This document shows, piece after piece, positions 60,032-64,000 of a stretch of 64,000 bases of DNA. Both the position numbers and the translations under genes were made by a program. The notes beneath the pieces are model-generated. The model searched no databases. It saw only the letters and a program-made list of their open reading frames with translations, and was not told the origin of the DNA. This stretch comes from Micromonospora sp. U21 (GTDB lineage: Bacteria > Actinomycetota > Actinomycetes > Mycobacteriales > Micromonosporaceae): contig NZ_JAGPYK010000011.1 in the NCBI RefSeq assembly GCF_018070045.1, positions 124,001 to 188,000 of the forward strand, read 5' to 3'. The number at the start of each line of letters is the position of its first letter. Position 1 is the first letter of the stretch.

Positions 60032-62554
60032 GTGACCGATTCTCCCGAGTCCACACCGAACGAGCCAGAGGTCCCCGCCGAGGCCATCGCCGCCATGGTC
60101 GCGCACGACCGGATCGAACCGGTCGGGCTCGAGGTGGAGATGCAGCGCTCCTACCTCGACTACGCGATGAGCGTCATCGTCGGTCGTGCGCTCCCGGACG
60201 TCCGGGACGGGCTGAAGCCGGTCCACCGCAAGATCCTGTACGCCATGTTCGACTCGGGCTACCGGCCGGACCGCGGCTACGTGAAGTGCTCCCGGGTCGT
60301 CGGCGACGTGATGGGTCAGTTCCACCCGCACGGCGACTCGGCGATCTACGACGCGCTGGTCCGGATGGCGCAGCCCTGGTCGCTGCGGTACCCGCTGGTG
60401 GACGGCAACGGCAACTTCGGCTCTCCGGGCAACGACCCGGCCGCCGCCATGCGGTACACGGAGTGCAAGCTCGACCCGCTGGCCATGGAGATGCTGCGGG
60501 ACATCGACGAGGACACCGTCGACCTGCAGGACAACTACGACGGCCGGGCCAAGGAGCCCACCATCCTGCCGTCGCGGATCCCCAACCTGCTGGTGAACGG
60601 CTCCGAGGGCATCGCGGTCGGCATGGCCACCAAGATCCCGCCGCACAACCTGCGGGAGATCGGCGCGGCGGTGCAGTGGTGCCTGGAGCACCCGGAGGAG
60701 GACGAGGAGACCACCCTCGAAGCCCTGCTCGGCATCGTCAAGGGTCCGGACTTCCCGACCCACGGCCTGATCGTCGGCACCACCGCGATCCAGGACGCGT
60801 ACCGCACCGGTCGCGGCTCGATCCGGATGCGCGCCGTGGTGGAGGTCGAGGAAGACAAGCGGGGCCGGCCCTGCCTGGTCGTCAGCGAGCTGCCCTACCA
60901 GGTCAACCCGGACAATCTCGCCGAGCGGATCGCCGAGCTGATCAAGGAGGGCAAGCTCGCCGGGATCGCCGACATCCGCGATGAGTCCTCCGGTCGTACC
61001 GGCATGCGGATCGTGCTGGTGCTCAAGCGCGACGCGGTCGCCAAGGTCGTGCTGAACAACCTCTACAAGCACACCCAGCTCCAGGAGACCTTCGGCGCCA
61101 ACATGCTGGCCCTGGTCGACGGGGTGCCGCGCACGCTCAACCTGGCGCAGTTCATCCGCTACTACGTCGAGCACCAGATCGACGTGATCCGCCGGCGGAC
61201 CGCGTTCCGGCTGCGCAAGGCTGAGGAGCGGGCGCACATCCTGCGCGGCCTGGGCAAGGCACTCGATGCCCTGGACGAGGTGATCGCCCTGATCCGTCGC
61301 TCACCGACGGTGGACGACGCCCGGCAGGGCCTGATCCGGCTGCTGGAGATCGACGAGATCCAGGCGACCGCGATCCTGGACATGCAGCTGCGCCGCCTCG
61401 CCGCTCTGGAGCGGCAGCGGATCGTGGACGACCTGGCCAAGCTGGAGATCGAGATCGCCGATCTCAAGGACATCCTCGCCAAGCCCGAGCGGCAGCGGCG
61501 GATCGTCTCGGAGGAGCTCGGCGAGATCGTCGCCAAGTGGGGCGACGACCGGCGCACGCAGATCATCCCGTTCGACGGCGAGGTCTCGATGGAGGACCTC
61601 ATCGCCCGCGAGGACGTGGTCGTCACGATCACCCGGACCGGGTACGCCAAGCGGACCAAGGTCGATCTCTACCGCTCACAGCGGCGGGGTGGCAAGGGCG
61701 TCAGCGGCGCCACGCTGCGGCAGGACGACATTGTCAGCCACTTCTTCGTATGCTCAACCCACGACTGGATCCTGTTCTTCACGAACAAGGGCCGCGTCTA
61801 CCGGGCCAAGGCGTACGAGTTGCCGGAGGCCAGTAGGGTAGCCAAGGGCCAGCACGTGGCCAACCTGCTCGCCTTCCTGCCCGACGAGCAGATCGCGCAG
61901 ATCATCGAAATCCCGAACTACCAGGTAGCCCCCTATCTGGTACTGGCCACGAAGAACGGCCTGGTGAAGAAGACGCGGCTCGAGGAGTTCGACTCCAACC
62001 GTTCCGGCGGAATCATCGCGATCAACCTGCGCGATGAGGACGAGCTGGTCGGTGCTGCGCTGGTTGCGCCGGAGAACGACCTGCTGCTGGTCTCCAAGAA
62101 GGCGCAGGCGATCCGGTTCAACGCCTCCGACGAGGCGCTGCGGCCGATGGGTCGCGCCACCTCCGGAGTGATCGGCATGCGCTTCACGGACGACGACGTC
62201 CTGCTCGCCATGGAGGTCGTTCGGGAGGGTCTGGACGTTCTGGTGGCCACGAACGGCGGATACGCGAAACGTACCCCGATCGAGGAATACCCGGTGCAGG
62301 GCCGGGGAGGTAAGGGCGTGTTGACTGCGAAGATCACCGAGCGGCGCGGTGGTCTGGTCGGCGCTGTGGTGATCGACCCGGACGACGAGCTGTTCGCGAT
62401 CACCAGCAACGGTGGTGTCATCCGGACTCCGGTGAAGCCTGTACGCCGTACGCGTGACCGGAACACAATGGGGGTCAAGCTGATGGACCTCCCGGACGGC
62501 GTGACTATCGTGGCCATTGCTCGCAATGCCGACGAACCCGACGAACAGGACTAG
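60032..62554 (+). CDS. gyrA: DNA gyrase subunit A
   Basis: GyrA carries the DNA cleavage tyrosine and the DNA-wrapping domain. The 840-residue product has catalytic Tyr 142 (AAMRYTECK). Its quinolone-pocket sequence HGDSAIYDALVRMAQPW has Ser 103 and Asp 107 at the E. coli Ser83/Asp87 positions, which is the usual susceptible pattern. The C-terminal pinwheel contains the GyrA box QRRGGKG (about 550-556) and ends acidic (DEPDEQD). No intein interrupts the active site, as happens in some mycobacteria. The start is GTG at 60032, close after four DnaA-box-like sites. Confidence 0.98.
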   Translation: MTDSPESTPNEPEVPAEAIAAMVAHDRIEPVGLEVEMQRSYLDYAMSVIVGRALPDVRDGLKPVHRKILYAMFDSGYRPDRGYVKCSRVVGDVMGQFHPHGDSAIYDALVRMAQPWSLRYPLVDGNGNFGSPGNDPAAAMRYTECKLDPLAMEMLRDIDEDTVDLQDNYDGRAKEPTILPSRIPNLLVNGSEGIAVGMATKIPPHNLREIGAAVQWCLEHPEEDEETTLEALLGIVKGPDFPTHGLIVGTTAIQDAYRTGRGSIRMRAVVEVEEDKRGRPCLVVSELPYQVNPDNLAERIAELIKEGKLAGIADIRDESSGRTGMRIVLVLKRDAVAKVVLNNLYKHTQLQETFGANMLALVDGVPRTLNLAQFIRYYVEHQIDVIRRRTAFRLRKAEERAHILRGLGKALDALDEVIALIRRSPTVDDARQGLIRLLEIDEIQATAILDMQLRRLAALERQRIVDDLAKLEIEIADLKDILAKPERQRRIVSEELGEIVAKWGDDRRTQIIPFDGEVSMEDLIAREDVVVTITRTGYAKRTKVDLYRSQRRGGKGVSGATLRQDDIVSHFFVCSTHDWILFFTNKGRVYRAKAYELPEASRVAKGQHVANLLAFLPDEQIAQIIEIPNYQVAPYLVLATKNGLVKKTRLEEFDSNRSGGIIAINLRDEDELVGAALVAPENDLLLVSKKAQAIRFNASDEALRPMGRATSGVIGMRFTDDDVLLAMEVVREGLDVLVATNGGYAKRTPIEEYPVQGRGGKGVLTAKITERRGGLVGAVVIDPDDELFAITSNGGVIRTPVKPVRRTRDRNTMGVKLMDLPDGVTIVAIARNADEPDEQD

Positions 62555-62558
62555 TTGA

Positions 62559-63458
62559 ATGACGGAGACACAGGCGAAGTCGGGGAACACGGGGACCTCG
62601 GCCAACCCGGTCGACGAGGAGGCCGCCAAGGGCGGCACACCAGCGACCGGCCGCGCGGCCGTGGGCCGGGCAACGGTCCCCGCCGACGCGCCTGCCCCGA
62701 AATTCACCCGGGCTCCCGGCATGACACCCCCGCCGGACCAGCCCGGCGAGGACGGTGGGTCGGGCGACAAGACCGAGACGTCCGGCGTCGAGGCGCCGGC
62801 GTCCGCCGACGCACCCCCGGTGGCGGCGACGACCCCGGCCCGTTCCACGACCACCCAGCCGATCGGTGTCCGGCCCGGCGAGGCGTCGTCCACCGGGGCC
62901 ACCGGCACCCAGCCCCGGATCATGCCCGGCATGACCCAGCCGCAGCCGGACGCGGGGCGTACCACCGCTCCCGGCCGCCCGGCCAGCGGCGGCGGCCTGC
63001 CGCCGGGGATCGGCAACGCGGTCGGGGCGGCCCGGGTCGGTGACGCGGTACGCGCGGCGCGTACCTCGGTCAGCTCGGCCGCGTCCCGCGGACCGCGCCG
63101 CGCGCGGCTGAACCTGAAGCGGATCGACCCCTGGTCCGTGATGAAGTTCGCGTTCGCCGTCTCGGTGGTGCTCTTCATCGTCGTGGTGGTCGCCACGTCG
63201 GTGCTCTACCTGGCGCTGGACGCGATGGGGGTGTTCCAGAGCGTCAACGACAGCCTGAGCGACCTGGTGAACGCCGGCGGGGGGCAGAGCACCAGCGGCT
63301 TCCAGATCACCGCCAAGGGCGTGATCCTCAGCTCGGCGCTGATCGGCCTGGTCAACGTGGTGCTGTTCACCGCGCTGGCCACGCTGGGAGCGTTCGTCTA
63401 CAACGTCTGCGCCGACCTGGTTGGCGGGATCGAGTTGACTCTCGCCGAGCGGGACTGA
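62559..63458 (+). CDS. DUF3566 membrane protein
   Basis: DUF3566 proteins follow gyrA in many actinobacteria (the mycobacterial position is Rv0007). The 299-residue product has a disordered Pro/Ala/Thr-rich first 180 residues. The domain follows: RLNLKRIDPWSVMKFAFAVSVVLFIVVVVATSVLYLAL, which is a membrane helix, then a loop, then a second helix (ILSSALIGLVNVVLFTALATLGAFVYNVCADLVGGI). Function is unknown; membrane-tethered regulation of the division or gyrase neighbourhood has been suggested only from position. ATG is four bases after gyrA, so it is probably co-transcribed. Confidence 0.92.
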   Translation: MTETQAKSGNTGTSANPVDEEAAKGGTPATGRAAVGRATVPADAPAPKFTRAPGMTPPPDQPGEDGGSGDKTETSGVEAPASADAPPVAATTPARSTTTQPIGVRPGEASSTGATGTQPRIMPGMTQPQPDAGRTTAPGRPASGGGLPPGIGNAVGAARVGDAVRAARTSVSSAASRGPRRARLNLKRIDPWSVMKFAFAVSVVLFIVVVVATSVLYLALDAMGVFQSVNDSLSDLVNAGGGQSTSGFQITAKGVILSSALIGLVNVVLFTALATLGAFVYNVCADLVGGIELTLAERD

Positions 63459-63563
63459 GCGATCGGGAAGCCGGGGCGCCGTGGAATGCGGTCGCTCCGG
63501 CGTCTCGTACTCAGGTAGGTTTTGCAGGCGTCGACGGCCCGGCTCGCAGGCCCGGACCCCGAT

Positions 63564-63593
63564 TTGGGGCCAGCTGAGCGGATGGGTTAACCT
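63564..63593 (+). promoter_or_regulatory. Candidate promoter of tRNA-Ile
   Basis: TTGGGG at 63564-63569 and TAACCT at 63588-63593 are 18 bases apart, with a start predicted about nine bases before the tRNA. Confidence 0.4.
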
Positions 63594-63608
63594 TGCTCGT
63601 CGCAACAC

Positions 63609-63682
63609 GGGGCTATAGCTCAGTCGGTTAGAGCGCAGAGCTGATAACTCTGAGGTCGCTGGTTCGATTCCAGCTAGCCCCA
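63609..63682 (+). tRNA. tRNA-Ile (GAT)
   Basis: A 74-base cloverleaf with a 7-bp acceptor stem (GGGGCTA with TAGCCCC), D-loop TAGCTCAG, anticodon GAT in the loop CTGATAA, and T-loop GGTTCGATTCC. The discriminator is A and the CCA end is not encoded (CCG follows), so the CCA enzyme is needed. tRNA-Ile and tRNA-Ala downstream of gyrA is the actinobacterial standard. Confidence 0.98.
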
Positions 63683-63724
63683 CCGCACGTCGTCCGACGG
63701 TAGTCGAGCGCGAGGGGTGTCCCC

Positions 63725-63853
63725 ATGTTCAAGAAGCTGCTGATTCTGGCCGGCGTCGTCGGCGTGGCCGCCGTCGTGTTCAACAAGGTCAAGGCCTCCA
63801 ACGACGAGCGCGCCCTGTGGCACGAGGCGACCACCGCGCCCGACCTGCGCTGA
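63725..63853 (+). CDS. DLW-39-like small membrane protein (42 aa)
   Basis: This 42-residue product sits between tRNA-Ile and tRNA-Ala. It begins MFKKLLILAGVVGVAAVVF, a single membrane helix with a positively charged start. It ends with a short charged stretch containing ALWHEATTAPDLR, like the conserved DLW-39 family of tiny actinobacterial proteins placed between these tRNAs. GAGGGG lies eight to twelve bases before the ATG at 63725. It is too short for most gene finders and its function is unknown. Confidence 0.85.
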   Translation: MFKKLLILAGVVGVAAVVFNKVKASNDERALWHEATTAPDLR

Positions 63854-63898
63854 CTTCCGGCCTGACGGCGAGCGATCGGCGACGCCGCAGCCGCCCAC

Positions 63899-63974
63899 GG
63901 GGCCCTAGCTCAACTGGCAGAGCACTGCCTTTGCAAGGCAGGGGTTAGGGGTTCGAGTCCCCTGGGCTCCACCA
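63899..63974 (+). tRNA. tRNA-Ala (TGC)
   Basis: A 76-base cloverleaf including the encoded CCA. The acceptor stem pairs GGGGCCC with GGGCTCC with one G-T wobble, the anticodon is TGC in CTTTGCAAG, and the T-loop is GGTTCGAGTCC. Confidence 0.98.
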
Positions 63975-64000
63975 GCACTTTCCTCGGTTGATCTCGGTCC

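Noticed and set aside
60440..60470. Possible intein at the GyrA catalytic tyrosine
   Set aside because: Mycobacterial GyrA inteins sit here, but the sequence runs uninterrupted through RYTECK.
1..64000. CRISPR arrays, insertion sequences, phage genes, defence islands
   Set aside because: No regular spaced repeats, transposase or integrase motifs were seen. Apart from the intein the region is a conserved core.

Overview
The window is about 64 kb of chromosome around the replication origin of a high-GC actinobacterium. The gene order is the conserved actinobacterial one: ssb/S18/L9, pcnA-murJ, sigM-trxB-trxA-cwlM, parB-parA-rsmG-jag-yidC-yidD-rnpA-rpmH, then dnaA-oriC-dnaN-gnd-recF-DUF721-gyrB-gyrA-DUF3566-tRNA-Ile. 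GTG and TTG starts are frequent. There are enzymes consistent with mycothiol and inositol metabolism, and the GyrB, DnaA and ParB sequences look like Micromonosporaceae (Micromonospora or Salinispora type). The family placement is a judgement from memory of those proteins, not a search result. I see no rRNA genes, CRISPR arrays, insertion sequences or prophage genes. The one mobile element is an intein in DnaB.

Layout. 0.3-6.1 kb: a membrane GGDEF-EAL protein, a GT-C-like membrane protein, a phosphoribosyltransferase, a zinc-ribbon protein and a mycothiol-type DinB-fold enzyme. 6.1-8.8 kb: dnaB with a 426-residue intein. 9.2-13 kb: a disordered membrane protein, then the leftward rpsF-ssb-rpsR-rplI operon. 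13-24 kb: an AP endonuclease IV, two GT-C-like membrane proteins, a class A PBP with DUF5318, a PadR regulator with ino1, and ogt. 24-30 kb: an NfeD/flotillin pair, pcnA and murJ. 30-37 kb: a pseudokinase, sigM with its likely anti-sigma factor, trxB-trxA, cwlM and a GNAT protein. 37-41 kb: a PLP aminotransferase, a Ddl-like ligase and a HIT-like protein. 41-45 kb: a gene-poor stretch and parB-parA with five parS sites. 45-49 kb: rsmG-jag-yidC-yidD-rnpA-rpmH. 49.5-56 kb: dnaA, oriC, dnaN, gnd, recF and DUF721. 56-57.4 kb: three small genes including a MarR regulator. 58-64 kb: gyrB, gyrA, DUF3566, tRNA-Ile, a 42-aa DLW-39-like gene and tRNA-Ala.

How it works together. Most genes serve chromosome replication and segregation (dnaA, dnaN, recF, gyrBA, dnaB, ssb, parAB), ribosome and membrane biogenesis (rpmH, rnpA, yidD, yidC, jag, rsmG), and envelope growth (PBP, murJ, pseudokinase, cwlM). 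A redox block (sigM, trxB, trxA) sits between them, with a SigR-like promoter before trxB.

The least expected signal is a layer of DnaA-box-like 9-mers outside oriC. They lie before dnaB, before the pseudokinase, around one parS site, before recF, and as four boxes in the gyrB-gyrA gap. The split MurJ/pseudokinase, the DnaB intein, two parS sites inside the parA coding region in one reading frame, and a perfect PadR operator are the other main observations. I did not find a clearly new enzymatic or defence system.
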